NCBI GenBank assembly: GCA_034336665.1
Contig: CM067576.1
Location: 17,814,036 to 17,878,035, forward strand
Length of the DNA stretch: 64,000 nucleotides
Direction: 5' to 3'
Source: Luscinia megarhynchos
Lineage: Eukaryota > Chordata > Aves > Passeriformes > Turdidae
Shown: in pieces, positions 43,630 through 54,462 of the stretch
Numbering within the stretch: the stretch's first letter is position 1
Layout of the letters: each line of letters begins with the position of its first letter
Translations under genes and position numbers: made by a program
The notes under the pieces: generated by a model
Databases searched by the model: none
Told to the model about the DNA's origin: nothing
What the model saw: only the letters and a program-made list of their open reading frames with translations

Positions 43630-44301
43630 ATGAAACATAAGGCGCTTTCTCGAGAGCCGGTGGCGCAGGGAGCGAGTGCTGTTTCGGGGCGCTAAAGCTC
43701 ATCGGCTGGGAAGGTGAGGACAGAACGGCGTGTGGTGCCTGGAAGGAGCCCTTATTACTGCGGTGAATAAATTACAGCTGACATTAACTTCACCTGGGAT
43801 AGATGGGAGCTACCGCTTTTCAGTTTAACAGGGTTTCCGAAGCTAATGAGTCATCACCGGCTCCACCGAGTCCCCTCCGCTAAGTGATAGGGAGGTATTT
43901 TTTTTCTTTACACTATCCTCAGAACAGGAAAAAAAATAGCCTTTTGTTCCAAAGCCAACACAAAATACCTGTGTTCAGATTTTGATATAAATAATCGAGG
44001 TTTTATATAATTCCATATTAATAGTGCCCAAAATCTCGATGCATAAATAAATTAAAGTATTAACACTTCTTACAAAAAGTGACATATTTCCCTTCCTAGT
44101 GGAACATCGACACAAATATACAAGCGGCTCCGCTCCGCGCTGACCTCGGGAAAGCGGCTCCAGGCCCGGCTGCGGTGGGCCCCGGCCCCGGTGTCAGCCC
44201 CGCTCGCCACCCGCGCCGTCGGGGGAGCCGCGGCCCCGGGGCAGGGAGAGCCGCCGGCCGCGCTCCGAGCGCCAGTCCGCTGCGCGCCCCGGCTGCCGGG
44301 C

Positions 44302-44512
44302 TCACACCAGCGAGGTCACCGGGGGGATCTTGGCGCTCTCCTCCTCCCAGGGCTGCAGGTTCTGCAGCGCGAACAGCGATGAGTTGTGCAGGCACAGCGG
44401 GTCGGGCTGGATCGACTCGTTCAGCGACTTCTGGAAGGCGTCGTGCTGCAGCTGCAGCATCAGCCGGCTCGCCTGCTGCCGCTCGGCCTCCCGCTCCTCC
44501 GCCGTCTGCCGC
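44302..44512 (-). CDS. TLX3: TLX3 coding exon 3 with stop
   Basis: The exon completes Arg226 and runs to Val295. It encodes [20 protein letters not shown] (an amphipathic helix after the homeodomain) through [18 protein letters not shown] to TSLV, with stop TGA at 44304-44302. The acceptor is CCCGGCAG, ending at 44513. Confidence 0.98.
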
Positions 44513-46179
44513 CTGCCGGGGGACACGCTCAGCCCGCGCCCGACGCGCCGCGCTCCGCCCGGGGCTGCGCGGCAGCGGCCGCCGGAGCCGGAGCCGGGCC
44601 CGCGGCCACGGAACCGGGCAGGGCGGCCGCCCGGAGCCGGAGCCGGACCCGCGGCCACGGAACCGGGCAGGGCGGCCGGCGCGTCCCTCGGGGCCGGGCG
44701 CAGCCGGACCGCCAGCGGAAGGACTGTGGCCGGCGGGAAGAGCCTGGAAACCCGACGTCTCCCAGAAATCCCGTTTCCAAATATTCCCCCCTTTTCTCCC
44801 AACATTACCTCGATTTTTTTTTCTTTCAAATTATTTCCCCGTTTCCTCAAAAAATTATCCGTTATTTCGAATAATCCTTCGTTTTTACGAATAATCCCCC
44901 GTTTTCCGAATGGGGGACTATTATAAAAGAAACATATAAAGATAATAACAATGATAATAACGCTAGTATAACAATAAAAATTCACCCCCAACGGTTTGGC
45001 TGCCAGGAGCTGGCAAGAGGGGCGATCCCGGCCGAGCGGGGCTCTCGGGGTGGCGGACGGGGGCCGCCGCCGGGGGCGGCTCCGGGAGGACGGGGCTGCT
45101 CCGGGGGCACAGGACTCACCGCCACTTGGTGCGCCGGTTCTGGAACCAGGTCTTCACCTGGGCGTCCGTCATCTTGAGGGACTTGGCGAGGGCAGCGCGC
45201 TCGGCCGAAGCCAGGTACTTCTGCCGATGGAAGCGCTTCTCCAGCTCGCAGATCTGCACCCGGGAGAAGGATGTCCGCGGTTTCTTGCGCTTCGGCGGAG
45301 TCCGGTTCTGGTAGGGATGCCCGATCCGCCGTGTCACCGTGAAGGGCGTCAGCGCCGCGGCCGCTGCCCGGGGGGGGAAGCACAGGGGTCAGCCCCGCGC
45401 CCGCGCGGTGCCGGCCGCCCCCCCGGGGCCGCCGCTCTTCCCGCCGGCCGCCCGCGCCCCGCCGGCCCCGGAGGAACCGCGGCTTCCCAGGGTCCCGCTT
45501 CCACCTCTCGTCGAAGAGCCGCGGAGACGAGCGGGGCCCGGCCGCCCCCCGGCGCGCCCCGCGCTATCCACGCCGTGAGGAGAGCGATTTTTCGGCTCGC
45601 TGCGAGCGCGCGGGAGGGAAGCATCCAGCGGCCGCTTTTGCTTTTATTCTTATTGGCATGACTGCTACTATTTCGTTTTATATTTTTTACCGGCCCTTCC
45701 GTTCGTTGTCGGGAGCCGGCTCGCCCGCTCCGCCCCGGCGCCTTACCTGTGAACCGGTCCTTGACGAAGCGCCTGCTGCTCTCCATCCAGGGGAAGTTGA
45801 GGCTGCCCAGGCTGGGCACGGCGGGCATGGCCGGGATGGCGCTGGAGATGGGCGGCGGCACGGCCCCGGGGATAGGCCTGTGCGCCGGCACCCGGATCAC
45901 GCCGGCCGGGGCCAGGCTGAGGTTCACACTGTACGATCCCGAGTCCTCGAAGGGCGCGGCGATGGCCGGGAAGGGGGCCGGCAGGGCCGGGTAGGGCGCG
46001 CCGCCGCGGCCGCCGGGGCCGCCCAGGAAGGTCGCGCCGTCGGGGCCCCGGGGGGGCGGCGGCGGGGGAGCGCTGTCCTGCTCGGGGCTGTTGAGGATCT
46101 GGTCGATGCCGAAGCTGATGGGCTCGTGCTGGTGCTGGCCCTGCGCCGGCCCCGGCGGGTCCATCCTCGGCGGGTCCAT
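44302..46179 (-). CDS. TLX3: TLX3 T-cell leukemia homeobox 3 (complete)
   Basis: TLX3 is a nuclear homeodomain transcription factor that specifies glutamatergic over GABAergic fate in dorsal spinal cord and controls hindbrain respiratory and sensory neurons. Three exons (46179-45747, 45363-45120, 44512-44302) give 295 residues; the human protein has 291. An Eh1 repressor motif FGIDQIL, which recruits Groucho/TLE, is at 23-29. A PBX-type FPWME is at 129-133. The homeodomain is at 170-229, with WFQNR in helix 3 and the family-specific Thr at homeodomain position 47 (residue 216). The C-terminus is PPVTSLV. Human TLX1 and TLX2 differ in the N-terminal region; the NVNL-type [17 protein letters not shown] block and the C-terminus favour TLX3, as does the NPM1 neighbour. 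Introns are 383 and 607 bp, both GT-AG. Two in-frame ATGs (46179, 46164) are possible starts. Confidence 0.98.
44513..45119 (-). other. TLX3: TLX3 intron 2 with internal GC duplication
   Basis: The 607-bp intron contains two copies, about 50 bp apart (near 44584 and 44634), of a segment with GGAGCCGGAGCCGG and CGCGGCCACGGAACCGG. It then shifts to an AT-rich part (about 44800-44990) with repeated CGAATAATCC motifs. No separate gene is seen. Confidence 0.8.
45120..45363 (-). CDS. TLX3: TLX3 coding exon 2 (homeodomain)
   Basis: This 244-nt exon encodes residues 145-225 and part of 226. It starts with [20 protein letters not shown] and then carries most of the homeodomain up to RRTKWR. The acceptor is CCGGGCAG, ending at 45364. 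The donor GTGAGT starts at 45119. The sequence is essentially identical to other vertebrate TLX3 proteins. Confidence 0.98.
45747..46179 (-). CDS. TLX3: TLX3 coding exon 1
   Basis: This exon encodes residues 1-144 plus one base. It holds the Eh1 motif, a Pro/Gly-rich linker including a run of six prolines, the conserved [12 protein letters not shown] block and [16 protein letters not shown]. The donor GTAAGG starts at 45746. The first 15 bp of coding sequence are duplicated (MDPPR then MDPPG), so either ATG has the same A at -3 and G at +4. I chose the upstream one. Confidence 0.95.
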
Positions 46180-46350
46180 CCTCCGCCACCGCCGCCCTCG
46201 CGCCGCTGTGCAGGCGCCGCCGCTCGCGCTGCGCTCGCGGCCCGGCCGGCCCCGCCGCCGACACCAAACTTTGCGGAGCGCGCGCGCGCCGCCCCGTCAC
46301 CGCCCGGGGGCCGCCGCGCGCCCCGCGCCGCGTGCGCCCCCGCCGCCGCC

Positions 46351-46387
46351 ATTGGCCGCCGCCGCCCGCCCTCCGCGCGCCCATTGG
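46351..46387 (-). promoter_or_regulatory. TLX3: Paired CCAAT boxes upstream of TLX3
   Basis: Two CCAAT motifs on the minus strand (46355-46351 and 46387-46383) are 32 bp apart, about 175-210 bp upstream of the first ATG, inside a CpG island. A spacing near three helical turns is typical of paired NF-Y sites. Use is inferred. Confidence 0.6.
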
Positions 46388-46442
46388 CTGCCGCCGCCCC
46401 GCACCGGCTCGCGCCCGGGCGCGGGGGCCGCCGCCGCCGCGG

Positions 46443-46470
46443 TGACATCACAGGGGCGCGCGAACAATGG
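46443..46470. promoter_or_regulatory. CRE-like and SOX-like sites upstream of TLX3
   Basis: TGACATCA (46443-46450) resembles a CRE. ACAATGG (46464-46470) matches the SOX core. Both are about 265-290 bp upstream of the TLX3 start codon, in otherwise GC-only sequence, which makes them stand out. Confidence 0.4.
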
Positions 46471-46809
46471 CCCCGCGCGGGCCGGGGGCGGGGCCGGGGC
46501 CGCACGTCGGGGGCGCCGCTGTCCCCCAGCCCTCGGCCCGGCCCGGCCCGCGCCGCCCGGCGCCCCCGAGCCCGCCCCGCCGCGGGCCCCGACGGCCCGG
46601 GGCCGCCTCGCGAGGCGGGACTCGGTGCCCGCAGCCCGCGGCCGCCCGGGCCCCCGCCCCGACGGCAGCGCCGAGCGGCGGGCCCGGGCCGTCCCCGGGG
46701 CCGGGCTGGGGGTGGCCGGGGCCCCGCAGGGCCGGATTCCGTTTGGGCTTCATTGGCGGAGCCCGGTGCGGCTGCCGAGCGCGCTGGCAGCCGGTCCCTG
46801 ACGGACGAA

Positions 46810-48180
46810 CGGGACTTAAGGCGTTAAAAATTAAATAACGCTCAGCGCATTTACTTAGTTCCCTCTTATAAAGGGAAATGAAAACAGGGAATAGAATTTC
46901 CCTGTTAATAGAATGTAATGGCATTTGATCAGCACCTGGCAGGGCGAGCCCGGGATGCGGGAGCGGTGACAGGAAGGACTTGATTAGTTTTTAAACCGTA
47001 GTATTCAATTACCGCCACGCTCCCAATCGTTTCGCCGGCAGCGGCTGCGAGCGGGACGGACCTGCCGGGCACGGGCGCTGCGCTCGGAGCCCGCCCGGCG
47101 GCACCTGCGGGCCCCGCTCCGTGCTGCTCCGCTCCCGCGGCCAAAGCGGAGCCCGCGGTGCCTTCTTCGGGACCCCCGTGCTGCTCGCGGGTCGCGGGGT
47201 CGGGGCAGGCTCCGGACCTGAGTTCCCCGGCTCACGGCGCCGAGGGCCAGCGGCCCCGCCTTGCCCCGCGGTCCTTGAGGCGGTCAGTGAACGCCCATCC
47301 CCGGGGGAACCGCCTGGTGCCCCTCCGGCTCCGGACAGCCCTAATCGGATTGTCCCCGCTCGGTGCGGAGCCGCAGCAGCCGCCGCTCCCCGGAGCGGAG
47401 CTAATCCGATTGAGGAGACCCCGCAAGCTGGTGCGGGGCCGCTCCGCCTTCGGGGTCCCGCTCCGGACGGCCCGGCGGGGCGGGCGGGAGGCGACGGGGC
47501 GGGCAGAAGGGAAAAGGAAGGAAAAAAAGAAAAGAAAGGAAGGAAAAAAAAGAGAAAAAAAAAGGCAAAAAAAGGCAACCGGTGGAGGATAAATAAATAA
47601 ATATATAAATAAAGTGCCACCCAGTCCTGGATCAGGGCAGGCTTTGTTAGAGAAAATTGCAGCTCGATCTGCATAATGGGAGCTCGGGCTGCCCAAGGCG
47701 ATCTTTTTATTGCGTGTGTGTCTGCTGTTATCAATTTTGTGAACGATTTCACAGGGAGCCTGGCAGACTTGAGCTGGAATAATATGCAAAGATGAGCTTT
47801 GAATAATGAATGATGTGCTTTTAAACCAATTCCAAAGTGTCTGTGATAGTACAATATGAAAAGGGGTGGTAAGTAATAGTATATTTAAAAGGCACTAGTA
47901 TGTTTTTATTACTATATTTAAAAAGATATCTATATTATTTTTGTGAAATGGATAATATATCACAGAGTCTTTGATAATCAGCTAAACAATACATTTTTCT
48001 TTGGGAAAACTCTCCTGGTTTTACACAGTTAAATATAGAGTATCAGCTCTGTAACGCTCAGCTACCTTATTAAATATTAACGCTATTTTAATATTAGCTT
48101 TTAAATTTAATATGTTGACGTTCTGCAGTTTTACTTTAATTATGTTTTATAATTAATAACCCCGGACGTATGGTATCCTT
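46810..48180. other. TLX3 upstream DNA, candidate enhancer-type block
   Basis: A mix of CpG-rich (47040-47520) and AT-rich (47590-48170) single-copy DNA, with a purine-rich run at about 47510-47570. The AT-rich part has POU-like ATATGCAAAG, several TAAT motifs and no repeats, then an abrupt switch to GC-rich DNA near 48170. This suggests a regulatory element but does not prove one. Confidence 0.45.
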
Positions 48181-48289
48181 AAATGCAGCTCTCCCGCAGC
48201 CGCGCCGTCTCTTTCTCCCCTCTGCGGGCGGGGGGGCACGGAACCCCGCACGGAACCCGCGCGGAGCCCGGCACAACGTGCGGAACCCC

Positions 48290-48515
48290 GCGCTCTGCCC
48301 GCATAACTCCGCACCGCCCCCGCACAGCTCCGCACCGCCCTGCACAGCTCCGCACCGCCCCGCAATCCCCGCACCGCCCCGCAACGCCCGCACCACACCG
48401 CAACCCCCACACTGCCCCCCACAGCCCCGCACTGCCTGCACCGCCCGCACCGTCCGCACCGCGCGCACAGCCCCGCACCGCTCCGCATAACTCCGCACTG
48501 CCCGCACCGCCCCGC
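48290..48515. repeat. CCGCACCGCCC low-complexity repeat
   Basis: Irregular 10-15 bp repeats of CCGCACCGCC, CACAGCTCCG and CATAACTCCG are present. This is a degenerate GC-rich microsatellite just before the main array. Confidence 0.8.
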
Positions 48516-48602
48516 ACCGGGGCTCCGTGCCGGGCTCCCCTCCCGGGCCCTGCGGCTTCGAGCGAGCGGATCAGCTGCTCCGCCGGCGGGCACGGCCCCG
48601 AG

Positions 48603-50655
48603 CTGTGAGCCCGGCAGTGCCTGGCCCGGAGCTGTGAGCCCGGCACTGCCAGGCCCGGAGCTGTGAGCCCGGCAGTGCCCGTGCCTGGAGCTGTGAGCCC
48701 GGCAGTGCCAGGCCCGGAGCTGTGAGCCCCGCAGTGCCAGGCCTGGAGCTGTGAGCCCAGCGGTGCCCGTGCCTGGTGCTGTGAGCCCGGCAGTGCCAGG
48801 GCCTGGTGCTGTGAGCCCGGCTGTGCCAGGGCCCCGAGATGTGAGCCCGGCTGTGCCAGGGCCCCGAGATGTGAGCCCCACAGTGCCAGGCCCGGAGCTG
48901 TGAGCCCGGCAGTGCCCGTGCCTGGTGCTGTGAGCCCGGCAGTGCCAGGGCCTGGTGCTGTGAGCCCGGCGGTGCCAGGCCCGGAGCTGTGAGCCCGGCA
49001 GTGCCAGGCCCGGAGCTGTGAGCGCGGCTGTGCCAGGGCCTGGAGCTGTGAGCCCGGCAGTGCCAGGGCCCCGAGCTGTGAGCCCGGCAGTGCCAGGCCC
49101 GGAGCTGTGAGCCCGGCTGTGCCAGGCCCCGGAGCTGTGAGCCCGGCTGTGCCAGGCCCGGAGCTGTGAGCCCGGCTGTGCCAGGGCCTGGAGCTGTGAG
49201 CCCAGCTGTGCCAGGCCCAGAGCTGTGAGCCCGGCTGTGCCAGGGCCTGGAGCTGTGAGCCCGGCTGTGCCAGGCCCGGAGCTGTGAGCCCGGCTGTGCC
49301 AGGGCCTGGAGCTGTGAGCCCGGCTGTGCCAGGCCCGGAGCTGTGAGCCCGGCTGTGCCAGGGCCTGGAGCTGTGAGCCCGGCTGTGCCAGGCCCGGAGC
49401 TGTGAGCCCGGCTGTGCCAGGCCCGGAGCTGTGAGCCCGGCAGTGCCCGTGCCTGGTGCTGTGAGCCCGGCGGTGTCAGGGCTTGGAGCTGTGAGCCTGG
49501 CAGTGCCCGTGCCTGGTGCTGTGAGCCCGGCAGTGCCAGGGCCCGGAGCTGTGAGCCCGGCAGTGCCAGGCCCGGAGCTGTGAGCCCGGCTGTGCCAGGG
49601 CCTGGAGCTGTGAGCCCGGCTGTGCCAGGCCCAGAGCTGTGAGCCCGGCAGTGCCCGTGCCTGGTGCTGTGAGCCCGGCGGTGCCAGGGCTTGGAGCTGT
49701 GAGCCCGGCAGTGCCAGGCCCGGAGCTGTGAGCCCGGCAGTGCCAGGCCTGGTGCTGTGAGCCCAGCGGTGCCCGTGCCTGGAGCTGTGAGCCCGGCAGT
49801 GCCAGGGCCTGGTGCTGTGAGCCCGGCAGTGCCAGGGCCTGGTGCTGTGAGCCCGGCAGTGCCAGGGCCTGGAGCTGTGAGCCCGGCAGTGCCCGTGCCT
49901 GGTGCTGTGAGCCCGGCAGTGCCAGGCCCGGAGCTGTGAGCCCGGCAGTGCCAGGGCCCGGAGCTGTGAGCCCGGCAGTGCCCGTGCCTGGTGCTGTGAG
50001 CCCGGCAGTGCCAGGCCCGGAGCTGTGAGCCCGGCAGTGCCCGTGCCTGGTGCTGTGAGCCCGGCATTGCCAGGGCCCGGAGCTGTGAGCCCGGCAGTGC
50101 CTGTGCCTGGAGCTGTGAGCCCGGCAGTGCCAGGCCCGGAGCTGTGAGCCCGGCAGTGCCCGTGCCTGGTGCTGTGAGCCCGGCAGTGCCAGGGCCCGGA
50201 GCTGTGAGCCCGGCAGTGCCCGTGCCTGGTGCTGTGAGCCCGGCAGTGCCAGGGCCCGGAGCTGTGAGCCCGGCAGTGCCCGTGCCTGGTGCTGTGAGCC
50301 CGGCAGTGCCAGGCCTGGAGCTGTGAGCCCGGCAGTGCCAGGGCCCCGAGATGTGAGCCCGGCTGTGCCAGGCCCGGAGCTGTGAGCCCGGCGGTGCCCG
50401 TGCCTGGTGCTGTGAGCCCGGCTGTGCCAGGGCCTGGAGCTGTGAGCCCGGCAGTGCCAGGGCCCGGAGCTGTGAGCCCGGCAGTGCCCGTGCCTGGTGC
50501 TGTGAGCCCGGCAGTGCCAGGGCCCCGAGCTGTGAGCCCGGCTGTGCCAGGGCCTGGAGCTGTGAGCCCGGCAGTGCCAGGGCCCGGAGCTGTGAGCCCA
50601 GCGGTGCCCGTGCCTGGTGCTGTGAGCCCAACAATGCCAGGGCCCAGTGCTGCGA
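48603..50655. repeat. 29-30 bp minisatellite, about 69 copies (2.05 kb)
   Basis: A unit with CTGTGAGCCCGGCAGTGCC recurs every 29 or 30 bp (48603, 48632, 48661, 48691 and on). Two main variants, GCCAGGCCCGGAG and GCCCGTGCCTGGTG, are interspersed in patterned order. The minus-strand ORF of over 1,100 codons is only this repeat, rotated through the frames by the 29/30 bp steps. Confidence 0.97.
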
Positions 50656-50877
50656 GCCTCGCCAGGCTCAGCAAAGCGTGGCCTGGCCCTGGCACAGCCT
50701 TTTCATGATGTAGAATGCACAGAATAGCACAGCACACCCCACGGCCTTTGCCTGCCATGGCCCAGTGTGGCAGGGCATGCCAGGAGCCCAGCCTGGCAGT
50801 GCCAGCCACGAGCAGGCAGCTGCAGGTGCCTCTAACCCAGCAGACGGGCACCACGGGCCGGACAGTGCCAGGTGATA

Positions 50878-51215
50878 GTGCTGGATAGTGCCAGGGGACA
50901 GTGCCAGGGGACAGCACCAGGGGACAGTGCTGGATAGTGCCAGGGGACAGCACCAGGGGACAGTGCTGGATAGTGCCAGGAGACAGTGCCAGGGTACAGT
51001 GCCAGGGGACAGTGCTGGACAGCCAGGGGACAGTGCCAGGGGATAGTGCTATACAGAACCAGGGGACAGTGCCAGGGGACAGTGCTGGACAGTGCCAGGG
51101 GACAGTGCTATACAGAACCAGGGGACAGCGCCAGGGGACAGCGCCAGGGGACAGTGCTGGACAGCGCCAGGGGACAGTGCCAGGGGACAGTGCCAGGGGA
51201 CAGTGCTGGACAGCA
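50878..51215. repeat. GGGGACAGTGCCA minisatellite
   Basis: About 22 imperfect copies of CAGGGGACAGTGC are present, with inserted steps TGGATAGTG, TGGACAG and TATACAGAAC. Not coding. Confidence 0.9.
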
Positions 51216-54008
51216 CCCGTGAGTGGCCACCAGAGCCAGGCAGGCGGGGGTTGGCAGGGACAGCCCTGGGAGTGTGTGGAAGGCTGCTGTGGCGTTGTTA
51301 TTCCCTGTGAAATTCTGCTTCCTGTACAAGTGTGAACTGACCCGTGGGGCTGAGTGTGTGATGCTGGCAGAGGAGCACAGTGCAGCCCTGCCACGCTGGC
51401 ACAGCTCCCTGGCCGGCCAGGGAGCCTGGCTGTCCCAGCTCTGCCGGGACACCTGGGCTCAGGGGCTGAGCAGCTCTGGAGAGCACTGCTCCCCGTCACC
51501 TCAGGGGTATGGGGGGCAGAGTTAGGCAGGGAGGAAAGTAACTGAAGCTATGGAAGAGGAGTGAGCACCTCCCTGGCACCAGCAGGCACAGGAGTGCCCC
51601 ATCCAGCCTGTCACTGGCCCTCACTGGGGACAGAGATGTCGTGGCTGCTCCCAGGCCTGGATGCCACGGAGGTGACATGGAGGGGATGTGCTGCACCCTG
51701 CCATGGTCATTAGGTTTGGTTCTGGTGTGTACTGGCATTCCTCAGCTCCAGGAATGTCCCCAGGACCAACACAAGGAAGGAGAGAGGGTGGGGTGTCCTT
51801 GCAGCACCCCGTTCTCACAGGACTTGTGTCCTTGCAGGACCCCTCCATGTGCCAGTGCCAAAACCCACGTGATGAGCACTGCTGATAACCCCTGCACCAG
51901 GCAGCAGCTGCAGATGCTGAGATGTCCCTGCTTCACCCCTGTCTTTGGCAGAAGGTCTCAGGCTGAGCAAGGCCTGTCCTGTTCTCCACAGCCTTTTCTG
52001 GACGGATATTGCTGCATAAACCCAACGTGGCTTGGAGTGATTCCACAACTCATTCAGCACGTCAAAGGACACATTTTGCTTTTCAACCATGGCCCTGTGG
52101 AGCTGGTGGTGATGCTGGTGTTCAGGCTGAAGAGGGATCTCCATGGTGTGTCCTGGCATGGGCAGGGGAAGGGGCAGGACAGCCAGGAGCATGCTGCCTG
52201 AGCTGTGCCCAGCAGGCAAGGGCTGAGGTTTGTGCGCCGAAGGGGGACGTGGTCCTGACCCTTGTACCTTCTGCAGGTCTCAGGGGGACCTGTGGGTCTT
52301 CCTGGACAGTGATGAGCTCCCCTGGGTGGAGACCACCATGGCCAACAGGCCCCAGGACAGAGCAGAGGCCTGGCTGCCCGTGCCAGTGCTGGAGCAGCAG
52401 CCTGGGTGCCAGCCTGTGGCTGTGCTCTCACAGGGCTGCACTGGGCTCGGGTGCTCAGCCCCTGGTGCTCAGCAGAAGGGTTCAATCAGCTGTTCTTTTT
52501 CTGAGGGAGGAGCTCTGGTGTTGCAGAGCCAAAGGTCACTCCCCTCTGCCCTTCCTTTGGGTTTGGAGAGCTGTGTCACTCCTCACCCCACAAAGGCAGA
52601 GGGGAGGGCAGGGTAGTGGAGCTCTGTCCTCAGCAGACTTTTCCTCAGCAGAACAAGGGATATTCCCTATACTCTGACATGGGGGAGATCAGGATCTGCC
52701 CCATAAACCCTGTCCAAGGTCCAGCACACAGACTGCAGTAAAACTCTGTCTCCACGTCCCGGTGGGTGGAAGCAGTTAAACCCCACTCAGAGAGCCAATG
52801 CTGATGAGTAATGAAGCCTCTGACAAATGAACATGCCTTAGTGGTTTCAATTCCTGTTCCAAAACACAGGGGTGGTAACCTTAATTGTGATATTTAAAAA
52901 GCCAAAACTTCATTTCAGTTCAGAATCCAACAAATGGCTGAGCCTAGCCAAGGAGGAGAGGGTACGAGGGAGATGCTGGGGAAGGAGCACCCTGAAAGGG
53001 CAGAGGGTACAGAGATGATAGGCAGATGGGGCTCCATTTCTTCCTGCTACCTTTAATAAAACCAGGCTGGAGTGAAGCTGACAGGAACACCCTCATGGAC
53101 AAGCCCTGAGAGGCGCAGACACATCTGCAGGCACATCTGGGCTCTGGAGCAGCAGCAGCAGCCCCAGGTGAGGGGGAAGGCAGGGAGCTGCTGCAGGTAA
53201 GCCCGGGAAGCATCTGCTTCCTTCCCCCTTCCATTCTTATTTCAAATACCAACGCAGCTGCTGCCAGCTTTTTGTACTAAATACGACTTTTGCTGGGCAA
53301 ATTACATTAGGATGGATGCCACAGGTATCCATTAAGGTTTATTTATCCTGATACCGTTTGTATCTCATGCTTATAAATAACTTACGTTATAGCTTTTGTT
53401 TGTAGAAATGTAACTTACATATTTTATTATGCTTTCTGTAAACCTCAAAAAGAATTTTGTCAAAGCAATGGCTCTTAACAGCAGTCTACACCCTGGTACA
53501 TAAAACCTACAGCAGCATTATTTTTTAATAGGGTGAGGAAGCGTGTTATCCTGCCGCAGTGTGAGAGGCTCGCTGTCATCTGAGCTCCTGGTGCAATAAA
53601 ACATTAACAAAGCCCAGCAGTGACTCTGTGAGGGGTGCACGTGCTGGGGCTGAGCTCTTCACAGCCTCCTGTGCAAGCAGGGCTGGTGCCCACGCTGGGC
53701 CCAGCCCCAGAGAGGCTCTGGGCTTTGCTCTGCCCTGCATGGGCTCTGCTCACACTCACTGAGCTCAGCAGGCTGTGCTTGGCTCTCTGAGAATAGGAAA
53801 CACTCCTGGGACAGAACCTGCACTATTTTACAGTCCCCAACTCTTTGCATCACTAGCCAGACTCACATTGGTTCCTTGGGAGGAAAGTGCTTGTGTTCAG
53901 AGTGACATCTCCCTTAGACATTTCCCATCCATTGCTTCCACTTTCTAAAAAAAATTTCAAAGCCCTTAAGCCAATTATGTATTTTCGAAAAAATGCATAA
54001 GGCATTAC
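51216..54008. other. Intergenic DNA, no gene recognised
   Basis: Ordinary single-copy sequence with many short ORFs and no recognised protein, RNA gene or mobile element. An AT-rich stretch lies at about 53270-53560. Confidence 0.5.
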
Positions 54009-54462
54009 ACATGCTCCATGTATTTCTGTAACTTCTGTGGATTTCTGCAACCTCCATGGATTTTCATAACTTCCATGGATTTCTGTAACCACCATGGATT
54101 TCTGTAACCTCCATGGATTTCCATAGCCTCCATGGATCTCTGTAACCTCCATGGATTTCTGTAACCACCATGGATTTCAGTAACTTCCATGGATTTCTGT
54201 AACCTCCATGGATTTCTGTAACCTCCATGGATTTCCATAACCTCCATGGATTTCCATGAACTCCATGGATTTCCATAACCTCCATGGATCACTGTAACCT
54301 CCATGGATTTCTGTAACCTCTATGGATTTCTGTAACCTCCATGGATTTCCATAACCTCCATGGATCACTGTAACTTCCATGGATTTCTGTAACTTCCATG
54401 GATTTCTGTAACCTCCATGGATTTCTGTAACTTCCATGGATCTCTGTAATCTCCATGGATTT
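54009..54462. repeat. 19-bp CTCCATGGATTTCTGTAAC minisatellite
   Basis: About 24 copies of the 19-bp unit CTCCATGGATTTCTGTAAC are present, with mostly single-base variants (TTCC, ATAAC, GATCTC, GATCACTG). Nearly every copy holds the CCATGG palindrome. Three units make 57 bp, so minus-strand ORFs show a 19-residue peptide period; this is a by-product. Confidence 0.95.

Larger units (their letters stand above)
43545..44301 (-). other. TLX3: TLX3 predicted 3' UTR
   Basis: Downstream of the stop, the minus strand has candidate polyadenylation hexamers AATAAA at 43629-43624 and 43566-43561. This gives a 3' UTR of roughly 0.67-0.75 kb. The part at 43880-44090 is AT-rich, and the end runs into CpG-rich DNA. 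Confidence 0.6.
45000..46800. promoter_or_regulatory. TLX3: CpG island over TLX3 exons 1-2 and promoter
   Basis: CpG content is very dense from about 45000 to 46800, spanning exon 2, intron 1, exon 1 and 600 bp upstream. Together with the CpG-rich stretches at 41.4-43.5 and 47.0-47.5 kb, it forms a broad CpG domain typical of Polycomb-controlled developmental genes. Confidence 0.8.

Noticed and set aside
45349..45746. Extension of the TLX3 exon 1 frame into intron 1
   Set aside because: Homology stops at FVKDRFT and a GTAAGG donor is present there; the continuation is intron 1 and exon 2 read out of phase.
48179..51499. 1,106-codon minus-strand ORF and its 687-codon companion
   Set aside because: They consist of the 29-30 bp minisatellite in rotating frames; the open length reflects a stop-free unit.
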